In this document: positions 37,960 to 45,962 of the stretch, one piece after another
Layout of the letters: each line of letters starts with the position of its first letter
How positions within the stretch are numbered: position 1 is the first letter of the stretch
NCBI GenBank assembly: GCA_018398995.1
Contig: CP073759.1
Location: forward strand, 1,566,311 to 1,630,310
Length of the DNA stretch: 64,000 nt
Direction: 5' to 3'
DNA from: Methylophilaceae bacterium
GTDB taxonomy: Bacteria > Pseudomonadota > Gammaproteobacteria > Burkholderiales > Methylophilaceae
Notes under the pieces: generated by a model
What the model was told of the DNA's origin: nothing
The model's input: the letters and a program-made list of their open reading frames with translations, nothing else
The model's database searches: none
Position numbers and translations under genes: made by a program

Positions 37960-38024
37960 GAATTGGCATGCTTTTTCAGAACTTTAGAAGGAATGGATTT
38001 TATCATGAATTCATATAATAAAAC

Positions 38025-38642
38025 ATGAAGCTCAGCAGCCGTAGTAAAGCATGGATGCAAGAGCATTTGAACGATGAATATGTCAAACGCGCACAAAAAG
38101 AAGGTTATCGCGCTCGCGCAGCTTATAAATTAATTGAGATTGATGACAAAGACAAATTAATAAAGCCCGGCATGACGGTTGTCGATTTGGGTTCTGCTCC
38201 AGGCAGTTGGTGTCAAGTTGTCAAACAACGACTGAAAGGTCAAGGACGTATTATTGGACTAGATTTATTGGACATGCACCCTATTGCAGGTGTAGAGTTT
38301 ATTCAAGGTGATTTTCGTGAAGCCAATATCTTAAGCCAATTAGAAGAAAAGCTAGATAAAAAGCCTGTTGATCTTGTAATTGCTGATATGGCGCCCAATA
38401 TCAGTGGAGTGAAAGAGGCAGATCAAGCAGGCGCTGTTTACTTAACTGAGCTTGCATTGGAATTTAGTCAACAATGGTTGAAACCTCACGGCAATTTCTT
38501 AGTCAAAGTATTTATCGGGGTCGGATTTGAAGATATTATTAAACGTATGCGTCTAGAGTTTGATAAAGTAGTCACAAGAAAGCCCAAAGCCTCAAGAGGG
38601 CGAAGTAATGAAACTTATTTGCTTGGATTAGGACGTAAGTAA
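38025..38642 (+). CDS. rlmE: 23S rRNA 2'-O-methyltransferase RlmE (FtsJ/RrmJ)
   Basis: Methylates the 2'-OH of U2552 (E. coli numbering) in 23S rRNA. The 205-aa protein has RAAYKLIEI (catalytic K), VVDLGSAPGSWCQV (SAM loop), the catalytic D in LVIADMAPNISG and a lysine in NFLVKVF. Upstream of ftsH as in most proteobacteria. ATG at 38025; an AT-rich TATAAT lies only 5 nt before it and is not a credible -10 for a leadered mRNA. Confidence 0.96.
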   Translation: MKLSSRSKAWMQEHLNDEYVKRAQKEGYRARAAYKLIEIDDKDKLIKPGMTVVDLGSAPGSWCQVVKQRLKGQGRIIGLDLLDMHPIAGVEFIQGDFREANILSQLEEKLDKKPVDLVIADMAPNISGVKEADQAGAVYLTELALEFSQQWLKPHGNFLVKVFIGVGFEDIIKRMRLEFDKVVTRKPKASRGRSNETYLLGLGRK

Positions 38643-38718
38643 GGTATTTAGATGTAATTATTGGCATTTATTTGTGAGCATGACAAATAATGGCCGTGTT
38701 CAAAAAAGGAAGAAGCTA

Positions 38719-40611
38719 GTGAATAATATCGCAAAAAATATTGCTATTTGGATAGCGGTGGCATTAATACTAATGACTGTTTTTCAGCAGTTTGGTAGCC
38801 CTAACAAGGCAGGGTCGCAAATTGTCTATTCCCAATTTATGGAAAATGTGAAAAAAGGACAAGTCCAAAAGGTGCAGATTGATGGTCGTGTTATTCATGG
38901 CACAACTCGCGATAATACGCCTTTCAGTACCTATGCGCCTAATGACTTGTGGATGGTGAGTGATTTACTTAAATACAATGTAGAAGTTGAGGCGAAAGCT
39001 GAAGAAAAGCGCTCAGTATTGTTAGAAATTCTTATGTCATGGTTTCCTATGATATTGTTAATTGGTGTTTGGATTTTTTTCATGCGCCAGATGCAAGGTG
39101 GCGGCAAAGGTGGCGGACCCTTTTCATTTGGTAAGAGCAAAGCAAGGCAACTAGATGAAAGCAATAATCAAACAACGTTTGCAGATGTTGCTGGCTGTGA
39201 CGAAGCAAAAGAAGAAGTCACTGAGCTAGTTGAGTTTTTGCGCGATCCTAGTAAGTTCCAAAAGCTAGGTGGCCGTATCCCACGTGGTGTTTTAATGGTG
39301 GGTCCACCCGGTACAGGTAAAACCTTATTAGCGCGTGCAATTGCTGGCGAGGCTAAAGTCCCTTTCTTTACGATCTCTGGATCAGATTTTGTTGAAATGT
39401 TTGTTGGTGTGGGTGCATCACGTGTGCGTGACATGTTTGAAACCGCAAAGAAAAATTCCCCCTGTATTATATTCATTGATGAGATTGATGCGGTAGGTCG
39501 CAGTCGTGGATCTGGCACAGGCGGTGGTAATGATGAGCGCGAACAAACACTCAATCAATTATTGGTTGAAATGGATGGCTTTGAGGCAAGTTCTGGTGTA
39601 ATTGTTATCGCGGCAACAAACCGTGCAGATGTGCTAGACAAAGCATTACTTCGTCCTGGACGTTTCGATCGTCAAGTGATGGTTGGTTTGCCTGACATCA
39701 AAGGACGTGAGCAAATTCTATTAGTGCACATGCGTAAAGTACCAATTGATCCTGATGTAAAAGCCGATATTTTGGCAAGAGGTACGCCTGGCATGAGTGG
39801 TGCAGACTTAGCCAATCTTGTGAATGAAGCTGCTTTGTTTGCTGCGCGACGCAATAAGCGTACGGTCGATATGCAAGATTTTGAAGATGCGAAAGATAAA
39901 ATCTTTATGGGACCAGAGCGTAAATCGATGGTCATGCGTGAAGAAGAGCGCCGTAACACGGCTTATCATGAATCAGGACATGCTGTGGTTGCCAAATTAC
40001 TGCCTAAAGCAGATCCAGTGCATAAGGTGACTATTATGCCACGCGGCTGGGCATTGGGATTAACATGGCAATTGCCAGAATTTGATCGTATCAGCAACTA
40101 CAAAGACAAAATGTTAGAAGAGATTTCTATCTTATTTGGCGGGCGTATTGCTGAAGAGGTGTTTGTGAATCAAATGTCAACAGGCGCATCTAATGACTTT
40201 GAACGCGCCACCAAATTGGCGCGTGATATGGTCACTAAATATGGAATGAGTGATTCCATGGGCACTATGGTTTACGCGGGAAGTGAGCAAGATTCGTTCT
40301 TTGGTAGCATGAGCTCTAAAACAGTTTCTGAGGCTACACAACAAAAAGTGGACGCAGAAATTAGACGTATTTTAGATGAGCAATATGCAATAGCGCGTAA
40401 ATTAATTGAAGATAACCGTGACAAAGTTGAGGCGATGACAGCTGCTTTAATGGAATTTGAAACGATTGACGCTGATCAAATTAATGACATTATGGCTGGT
40501 ATTCCAGTACGCCAACCTAAGCCAAGACAAGCGCCAATAAAGCCGACTGACAGTGGCAGCGCGGGATCATCGGTTACGCCAAAACCACAGCCAACGGCAA
40601 AAAAACAATAA
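38719..40611 (+). CDS. ftsH: ATP-dependent zinc metalloprotease FtsH
   Basis: Inner-membrane AAA+ protease that degrades misassembled membrane proteins and regulators such as RpoH and LpxC. Within 630 aa: TM1 (about 6-24), a periplasmic domain, TM2 (about 106-122), Walker A GPPGTGKT (195-202), [10 protein letters not shown] (Walker B), the SRH motif ending RPGRFDRQ, and the zinc motif HESGH (417-421). I chose GTG 38719 since AGGA lies about 8 nt upstream and the protein then begins [11 protein letters not shown] as in relatives; an upstream GTG (38674) would add 15 residues. The C-terminal tail is P/K/Q-rich. Confidence 0.96.
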   Translation: MNNIAKNIAIWIAVALILMTVFQQFGSPNKAGSQIVYSQFMENVKKGQVQKVQIDGRVIHGTTRDNTPFSTYAPNDLWMVSDLLKYNVEVEAKAEEKRSVLLEILMSWFPMILLIGVWIFFMRQMQGGGKGGGPFSFGKSKARQLDESNNQTTFADVAGCDEAKEEVTELVEFLRDPSKFQKLGGRIPRGVLMVGPPGTGKTLLARAIAGEAKVPFFTISGSDFVEMFVGVGASRVRDMFETAKKNSPCIIFIDEIDAVGRSRGSGTGGGNDEREQTLNQLLVEMDGFEASSGVIVIAATNRADVLDKALLRPGRFDRQVMVGLPDIKGREQILLVHMRKVPIDPDVKADILARGTPGMSGADLANLVNEAALFAARRNKRTVDMQDFEDAKDKIFMGPERKSMVMREEERRNTAYHESGHAVVAKLLPKADPVHKVTIMPRGWALGLTWQLPEFDRISNYKDKMLEEISILFGGRIAEEVFVNQMSTGASNDFERATKLARDMVTKYGMSDSMGTMVYAGSEQDSFFGSMSSKTVSEATQQKVDAEIRRILDEQYAIARKLIEDNRDKVEAMTAALMEFETIDADQINDIMAGIPVRQPKPRQAPIKPTDSGSAGSSVTPKPQPTAKKQ

Positions 40612-40643
40612 GCTTAGTTTCAACATCAGGCTTGAGTTAAAAT

Positions 40644-40683
40644 AAGGGGCTGACTAACTTAATTAGTCAGCCCCTTTATTTTT
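40644..40683 (+). terminator. Rho-independent terminator after ftsH
   Basis: A perfect 14-bp stem (40644-40657 with 40663-40676, core AAGGGGCTGACTAA), a 5-nt loop CTTAA and TTTATTTTT. It ends immediately before the folP ATG at 40684. Confidence 0.93.
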
Positions 40684-41511
40684 ATGATGCTGCATTGTGG
40701 ACAATTTAAGTTAGATCTAACCAGGCCTCGTGTCATGGGGATTCTTAACGTGACGCCAGATTCTTTTTCTGATGGTGGTCATTACTCTCAAACTGCTACT
40801 GCGATACAACATGCGCTTAGCTTAATAGAAGAGGGTGTTGATATCTTAGATATTGGCGGAGAGTCGACGCGGCCTAACGCAGTGCCAGTAAGCTTACAGC
40901 AAGAGTTAGACCGTGTCATTCCCGTGATAGAGGGATTGGTTGCACAACAGATCAACATTCCTATCTCAATTGATACGTATAAACCTGAGGTGATGCGTGC
41001 CGCCATTAATGCGGGTGCCAGTATTGTGAATGACGTCAGAGCGTTACAAGAAGATGGTGCTTTAAGCGTGGTGGCAAATGCGCAAGTGGGCGTATGTCTA
41101 ATGCATATGCAAGGCAACCCACAAACGATGCAAGATAATCCAACTTATAACAATGTGGTGCAAGATGTCAGTGACTTTTTATCATTGCGTGTAGCTGCTT
41201 GTCTAGCAGTTGGCATCACTAAAAATAGACTCATGATTGATCCTGGTTTCGGTTTTGGTAAAACGCGTGCGCATAACATTGCCCTGATACAACAACTGGA
41301 TGCTTTAATGCAATTAGAATTGCCGCTTTTAGTTGGGTTGTCACGCAAATCAGTGTTGGGTCAAGTAACTGGCGCTCATGTTGAAGCGCGCTTGTATGCA
41401 AGTGTTGCTGCTGCTGTGATTGCTGTACTGAAAGGCGCTAACATAGTGCGGGTGCATGATGTAAAGGCAACGGTTGAGGCGCTAAAAGTAGTTGCAGCCA
41501 TTGCAGAATGA
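40684..41511 (+). CDS. folP: Dihydropteroate synthase
   Basis: Condenses p-aminobenzoate with hydroxymethyl-dihydropterin pyrophosphate in folate synthesis. The 275-aa TIM barrel has VMGILNVTPDSFSDGG (residues 17-32), DIGGESTRPNA, SIDTYKP, DPGFGFGKT and GLSRKS. The ATG lies flush with the ftsH terminator and has no visible ribosome-binding site; no internal in-frame ATG fits before the conserved VMGILNV. ftsH-folP-glmM is a conserved order. Confidence 0.95.
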   Translation: MMLHCGQFKLDLTRPRVMGILNVTPDSFSDGGHYSQTATAIQHALSLIEEGVDILDIGGESTRPNAVPVSLQQELDRVIPVIEGLVAQQINIPISIDTYKPEVMRAAINAGASIVNDVRALQEDGALSVVANAQVGVCLMHMQGNPQTMQDNPTYNNVVQDVSDFLSLRVAACLAVGITKNRLMIDPGFGFGKTRAHNIALIQQLDALMQLELPLLVGLSRKSVLGQVTGAHVEARLYASVAAAVIAVLKGANIVRVHDVKATVEALKVVAAIAE

Positions 41512-41622
41512 TAGGCGTTAGATGCAGATAGGCTTGAATAAAAAAGAGGGTTTTGTTTACAACCTAGTTGGTAGAGACTGAAAAACCCCTATCAATAAAC
41601 TTAAAATGAGAAAGTCTTAGAG

Positions 41623-42981
41623 ATGGTAAAAAAATATTTTGGCACTGATGGCATTCGCGGAAAAGTAGGCGAGCATCCGATTACACCAGAATTTGTAATG
41701 CGTTTGGGTTATGCAGCAGGACGGGTATTCGTGGGCTTGCAAGGGGGTAATTTGGCTAAAGGGGCACACCCAACCGTCTTAATTGGTAAAGACTCACGTA
41801 TTTCAGGCTATATGCTAGAGGCGGCTTTGGAAGCAGGCCTAACCGCCGCTGGCGTGAACGCCATGTTAACAGGGCCCATGCCAACGCCGGCAATTGCTTA
41901 TTTAACACGTGCTCTTCGTGCGCAGGCAGGTATCGTCATCTCTGCTTCACATAATCCTTATGATGATAATGGCATTAAGTTTTTTTCTAGCGAGGGCGAA
42001 AAGTTAGGTGACGAAATCGAGCATGCGATTGAAGCTGAGCTTGATAAGCCGATGCAGGTGATGGAGTCTGCTAAATTAGGTAAAGCAAAACGCATTGATG
42101 ATGCTGCTGGTCGTTATATTGAGTTTTGCAAAAGCACTTTTCCCAATGATATGGATTTACGTGGCTTAACCATTGTGCTCGACTGTGCTCATGGAGCGAC
42201 TTATCATGTTGCGCCACCAGTATTTCATGAGCTTGGCGCTGAAGTGATTGCTATTGGCAATGCGCCTGATGGCTTGAATATTAATTTAAATGTTGGTTCT
42301 ACCCATCCACAAGCCCTACAAAAAGCGGTCGTTGCGCATCAAGCTGATCTGGGCATTGCATTCGACGGTGATGGTGACCGCGTGTTGATGGTTGATGCCA
42401 ATGGACAATTATTAGATGGCGATCAGTTACTCTATATTATTGCTTTGGGATTATATGCTAGAGGCAAGCTAAAAGGCGGTGTCGCTGGTACGCTCATGAC
42501 TAACCTGGCGTTGGAGCATGCGCTACAAAAACACCAAATTCCATTTGATCGTGCCAAGGTTGGTGATCGTTATGTATTGGAATTATTAAAAGAAAAAAAT
42601 TGGCAATTGGGGGGTGAGAACTCTGGCCATATTTTAACCTTGGATAAACACACCAGTGGCGATGCGATTATTGCGGCATTACAAGTGCTGCATGCGTTGA
42701 AACGAAGTGGAAAAACGTTGTCGCAAATGGGTGAAGCATTGCAGTTGTATCCTCAAGTGTTAATTAACGTGACCACAAAAGCTAAGCTGGATTTGCAGCT
42801 ACCTGAGATTCAGTTAGCGGTTAAAGAGGTGGAAAGTGAATTAAAAGATGCGGGTCGCGTATTATTGCGCGCTTCTGGAACAGAGCCAAAAATTCGTGTC
42901 ATGGTTGAAGGCCAGAATGCAGCATTAGTACAACAGTTAGCAGAGCGTATTGCTAAAGTGGTCGAAGCGCTGAGCCAATAA
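41623..42981 (+). CDS. glmM: Phosphoglucosamine mutase
   Basis: Converts glucosamine 6-phosphate to glucosamine 1-phosphate for UDP-GlcNAc, hence peptidoglycan and LPS. The 452-aa protein starts [14 protein letters not shown], has the phosphoserine loop [13 protein letters not shown] (S108), the metal loop AFDGDGDRV and the sugar loop GGENSGH, and [15 protein letters not shown] for phosphate binding. The 111-bp gap before it holds a hairpin-capable stretch (GGGTTTT at 41548, AAAACCC at 41582) without a U-run. Confidence 0.97.
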   Translation: MVKKYFGTDGIRGKVGEHPITPEFVMRLGYAAGRVFVGLQGGNLAKGAHPTVLIGKDSRISGYMLEAALEAGLTAAGVNAMLTGPMPTPAIAYLTRALRAQAGIVISASHNPYDDNGIKFFSSEGEKLGDEIEHAIEAELDKPMQVMESAKLGKAKRIDDAAGRYIEFCKSTFPNDMDLRGLTIVLDCAHGATYHVAPPVFHELGAEVIAIGNAPDGLNINLNVGSTHPQALQKAVVAHQADLGIAFDGDGDRVLMVDANGQLLDGDQLLYIIALGLYARGKLKGGVAGTLMTNLALEHALQKHQIPFDRAKVGDRYVLELLKEKNWQLGGENSGHILTLDKHTSGDAIIAALQVLHALKRSGKTLSQMGEALQLYPQVLINVTTKAKLDLQLPEIQLAVKEVESELKDAGRVLLRASGTEPKIRVMVEGQNAALVQQLAERIAKVVEALSQ

Positions 42982-43009
42982 ATAATAATAACGCGTTGTT
43001 TTTATTATT
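42981..43009 (+). terminator. Weak AT-rich terminator-like hairpin after glmM
   Basis: A 12-bp A/T-rich stem with one mismatch (42981-42992 with 42998-43009, AATAATAATAAC/GTTTTTATTATT) and loop GCGTT, overlapping the glmM stop. There is no G/C-rich core and no U-run, so termination is uncertain. Confidence 0.35.
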
Positions 43010-43035
43010 CATCAGTTAATATAATCTTCATTCTA

Positions 43036-43053
43036 GCTTCATTAAATTGTCAT
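43036..43053 (+). promoter_or_regulatory. Pho-box-like site upstream of the PAP2 phosphatase gene
   Basis: GCTTCATTAAATTGTCAT carries two half-sites TTCAT and GTCAT exactly 11 bp apart, 13 of 18 positions by my count against CTGTCATA(A/T)A(A/T)CTGTCA(C/T). It lies 48 bp upstream of the ATG. A -10 is poor. Weak alone, more credible with the sites at 44574 and 44621. Confidence 0.4.
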
Positions 43054-43101
43054 ATTAGAAGCGCATTCTTCGGCAAACATCAATTGCAACAGGAGATTGT
43101 G

Positions 43102-43641
43102 ATGACGAATAGAATGCGCGTTTATCTTCATCGTATGAACCATTTAGATAGTACTTTATGTATTAAAGTGAGTCATGCTAGTCAGTATCCTATCGTACGC
43201 GACTGGTTTAGATTGATGAGTCGCTTAGGTGATGGTGTCTTTTGGTATACCATGTTGCTGGGTATCGTTGTCATTCAAGGCGAGTCTGCTTGGTTGCCTG
43301 TATTACATATAATGATTACTGGCTTGGCTGGCACATTGGTTTATAAATGGCTTAAAGGTAAGACATTGCGACCAAGACCCTATCAAGTATTACAAGACGT
43401 CTGGCTAACTGGGAAGCCTTTGGATTATTTTAGTTTCCCATCTGGACACACATTGCATGCGCTTATTTTTACTTGTATGACATTGGCTTACTTTCCCTCA
43501 CTTGCACTATTGGTGATTCCGTTCAGCATGATGGTTGCTATGTCTCGTGTTGTACTTGGATTGCATTATCCGAGTGATGTATTGGCTGGTGCAGTCATTG
43601 GAATCGTGATGTCTATCATCTCGATGAATATTGCGTTCTAG
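43102..43641 (+). CDS. PAP2-family membrane phosphatase
   Basis: A 179-aa membrane protein of the type 2 phosphatidic acid phosphatase superfamily with the three-part active site: KGKTLRPRPY, FPSGHTLH and SRVVLGLHYPSD. Such enzymes dephosphorylate phosphatidate, undecaprenyl pyrophosphate or similar lipids at the periplasmic face. The ATG at 43102 is chosen for AGGAG 6 nt upstream; a TTG six codons earlier is less likely. The neighbouring phospholipase C-like gene and GT4 gene make a phosphatidate-to-diacylglycerol role plausible, but that is inference. Confidence 0.85.
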   Translation: MTNRMRVYLHRMNHLDSTLCIKVSHASQYPIVRDWFRLMSRLGDGVFWYTMLLGIVVIQGESAWLPVLHIMITGLAGTLVYKWLKGKTLRPRPYQVLQDVWLTGKPLDYFSFPSGHTLHALIFTCMTLAYFPSLALLVIPFSMMVAMSRVVLGLHYPSDVLAGAVIGIVMSIISMNIAF

Positions 43642-43711
43642 TGATTGCCACCTATCTAAAACACAATCAACCCTAACGTATTTTTTGTCAACATTTCAGT
43701 CAGAAAAATAT

Positions 43712-44551
43712 TCAAATACTGTAATACCGAATAGGTTCTGCATGGTCCATATGCAGCGTTGCTAGACAATGTTCACGCCACATCATTACCCGTGATAAAT
43801 CATCAATAGCGCTTCCCTCTGGTTGCCAGTTAGGCAGGTGCCCATTGAGAATCCTATGGAAATCTTTGAGGGCTGCTTCTGTTTTGTTCATGTAATAATC
43901 AAAATGTCTATGTTTTTTATTGTTATTGAAATGGATGCACCGATGAATAAAATTCGGTAACTTAATGCCGCGTAACAGCTGGTCGGCATAGCCTAGTGTT
44001 CGCAACTTTCTGTTAATTAAACGTTGGGGCTGATCAAAACACGGGGCGATAAAGTGGCTAATAAAAGCGGCATGCTTTGAGAGTAATTGCCCTGGTGTTT
44101 GGTGCAATAATCGTTGCACATGTACGTCCATCGCCCATTCTGCGGCTATATGGGTAAAGATGCTCTCATGTTGCCACAGCGCTTCATGCGCTGGCACAAA
44201 GTGATTATGCGCAATCACATCGACATAGAGATGGCTTGCATAGCCAATGGCAACAGCAGTTTGTTCATCGCTTGTGGCATGATTAATTAAGAATTCAACA
44301 TGCCGCCACTGATGCGTGGTTTTAAATTGCTTAGAAATAACCGCTAGATCTGGTAGGCAAGCGCCAGCCATCACCAGTTCAGGAAAGCGTTTAACGGCCT
44401 CTCTAAAACGCTTATCTAATAGAGGGGATGCAAGAAACAGTGTTTGGGCAAAATATACGTGCGTATAGAGACCCCACGCATGAGCATCCAGCGAATAGAG
44501 ACTAAGTGGTAAACACCACCAGCAAGCATTTAATAGTTGACGTGTTTTCAT
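43712..44551 (-). CDS. Zinc-dependent phospholipase C-like secreted protein
   Basis: A 279-aa protein with a signal peptide predicted to be cut at DAHA|WGLYTH, so the mature protein would begin with Trp (W26), as in Bacillus phospholipase C and P1 nuclease, where the N-terminal Trp binds zinc. Further candidate ligands are H31, D68 (CLPDLA), H80, and the H-x3-D-x3-H motif SHLYVDVIAHN (H107, D111, H115). The class matches the zinc-dependent PLC domain family. Substrate is unproven; phospholipid hydrolysis is the family inference. It is divergent from the GT4 gene, with Pho-box-like sites between them. Confidence 0.72.
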   Translation of the reverse strand: MKTRQLLNACWWCLPLSLYSLDAHAWGLYTHVYFAQTLFLASPLLDKRFREAVKRFPELVMAGACLPDLAVISKQFKTTHQWRHVEFLINHATSDEQTAVAIGYASHLYVDVIAHNHFVPAHEALWQHESIFTHIAAEWAMDVHVQRLLHQTPGQLLSKHAAFISHFIAPCFDQPQRLINRKLRTLGYADQLLRGIKLPNFIHRCIHFNNNKKHRHFDYYMNKTEAALKDFHRILNGHLPNWQPEGSAIDDLSRVMMWREHCLATLHMDHAEPIRYYSI

Positions 44552-44573
44552 ATCGCTAATTTGACATGTTTTT

Positions 44574-44591
44574 ATGAAGTTTAAATGACAA
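44574..44591 (-). promoter_or_regulatory. Pho-box-like site upstream of the phospholipase C-like gene
   Basis: The minus strand reads TTGTCATTTAAACTTCAT: half-sites GTCAT and TTCAT 11 bp apart, 13 of 18 by my count. It lies 22 bp before the ATG at 44551, very close, so the promoter would have a short leader. The adjacent stretch also contains ACATGTCA. Confidence 0.4.
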
Positions 44592-44614
44592 AAGCTAAAG
44601 TGATTAAGAAAGAA

Positions 44615-44638
44615 CTGTCATATTCATCAAAGTGTCAC
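44615..44638 (+). promoter_or_regulatory. Pho-box-like site upstream of the GT4 glycosyltransferase gene
   Basis: TATTCATCAAAGTGTCAC (44621-44638) has half-sites TTCAT and GTCAC 11 bp apart (13 of 18), preceded by an extra CTGTCA at 44615-44620. A -10-like GATAAT/TAATAT (44647-44654) follows 8-10 nt later, the spacing expected when PhoB replaces the -35 element. The start codon is at 44687. Confidence 0.5.
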
Positions 44639-44686
44639 AATGTGCAGATAATATTTAAAACATATCTTAAATTTGATGACTAACAT

Positions 44687-45889
44687 ATGAAAATACTATT
44701 TATATCAGATGTTTATTTTCCACGGGTAAATGGTGTTTCGACTTCAATCAAAACATTTATGCATCAATTGCAGTTATTGGGACATCATGTAGATTTGATT
44801 GCACCTGATTATGACGTTGAACAACAATTCGATGCGCCTAATATTAAACGTATACCAGCAAGAAGTATTTATTTTGATCCTGAAGATAGGCTAATGAAAT
44901 ATGGTGCTGCTTTAAAACAGTTGCCAGCGCTAAAAAAACAAAAGTACGACATTATTCATGTTAATACACCATTTATTGCGCATTATTTAGGGCTCAAGCT
45001 AGCCAAGATATTACAGATTCCTTGTGTTGAAACTTACCATACATTTTTTGAAGATTATTTACATCATTATTTGCCTTGGATACCACAAAGTATAGCAAGA
45101 GGTCTTGCACGTTATATCTCAAAAAAGCAGTGTAATGCGGTTGATGCGATTGTTGTGCCATCACAGCCTATGTTGGATGTGCTTAGAAAATATGGTGTTA
45201 ATGCTAGCGCCAACGTGATTCCAACTGGATTGCAAGCAGGTAGTTTTGCGCCAGCGGATGGGCTCCAGTTTAAGAAAAAACATGGGATTGACCATAAACG
45301 CCCAATGTTGCTCTATGTAGGGCGCGTTGCGTTTGAGAAGAATATTCCCTTTTTATTTCAAATGACCAAACAACTTGCAGAGCGACATCCTAATGTATTG
45401 CTGGTTGTTGCAGGAGAAGGTCCAGCAGAACAGTCACTGCATCAGCTAGCCGTTACTTTAAAAATAGAAGATAACGTTAAATTTATTGGTTATTTAGATC
45501 GTGATACCGAGCTTAATGCTTGTTACCAATCAGCAGATGTTTTTGTGTTTTCTTCAAAAAGTGAGACGCAAGGTTTGGTATTGCTAGAAGCCATGGCACA
45601 AGGCACGCCAGTGGTAGGTATCGCCGAATTAGGGACTGCTTCTATTTTATATGAAGGGCAGGGTGCATTAATTGCGACCGAAGATGCCGTTGAATTTTCA
45701 GATAAAGTTGCTTCTCTGATAGAGGATCACACTAAACGCGATTTGCTCAGCCAACAGGCAAAAGAATATGCCATGTCCGTTTGGTCGGCAGACGTCCAAG
45801 CACAACGGATGGCTCACTTTTATCAAAAAACAATCGCACAATATCAATTTAAAAAGTCATCCCTGCCATATGTTACGATGACCGACTAA
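44687..45889 (+). CDS. GT4 glycosyltransferase, possibly diacylglycerol glucosyltransferase
   Basis: A 400-aa GT-B enzyme. It opens MKILFISDVYFPRVNGVSTS, with acceptor-loop ETYHTFFEDYLHHYLP, then the donor region LYVGRVAFEKN, VVAGEGPAEQ and the E-x7-E motif SETQGLVLLEAMAQG. This layout is typical of GT4 lipid glycosyltransferases (1,2-diacylglycerol 3-glucosyltransferase, MgtA/PimB types). It is divergent from the phospholipase C-like gene and upstream of ppx. A role in making glycolipid under phosphate limitation is inferred; another acceptor such as LPS cannot be excluded. Confidence 0.7.
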   Translation: MKILFISDVYFPRVNGVSTSIKTFMHQLQLLGHHVDLIAPDYDVEQQFDAPNIKRIPARSIYFDPEDRLMKYGAALKQLPALKKQKYDIIHVNTPFIAHYLGLKLAKILQIPCVETYHTFFEDYLHHYLPWIPQSIARGLARYISKKQCNAVDAIVVPSQPMLDVLRKYGVNASANVIPTGLQAGSFAPADGLQFKKKHGIDHKRPMLLYVGRVAFEKNIPFLFQMTKQLAERHPNVLLVVAGEGPAEQSLHQLAVTLKIEDNVKFIGYLDRDTELNACYQSADVFVFSSKSETQGLVLLEAMAQGTPVVGIAELGTASILYEGQGALIATEDAVEFSDKVASLIEDHTKRDLLSQQAKEYAMSVWSADVQAQRMAHFYQKTIAQYQFKKSSLPYVTMTD

Positions 45890-45962
45890 AAAACAGCGTT
45901 TTTCTAGCGCATATTTTCATTTATTTACATCTGCTTTATTTCTTATATGCTATAAATGCATT

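Noticed and set aside
38014-38019. TATAAT just upstream of rlmE
   Set aside because: Only 5 nt before the ATG and without a -35 at 16-18 bp; likely chance in AT-rich sequence.
45924-45956. Promoter for ppx (TTTACA ... TATAAA)
   Set aside because: Spacer of 21 bp for the best -10; the 16-bp alternative TATGCT is weak, so I do not call it.
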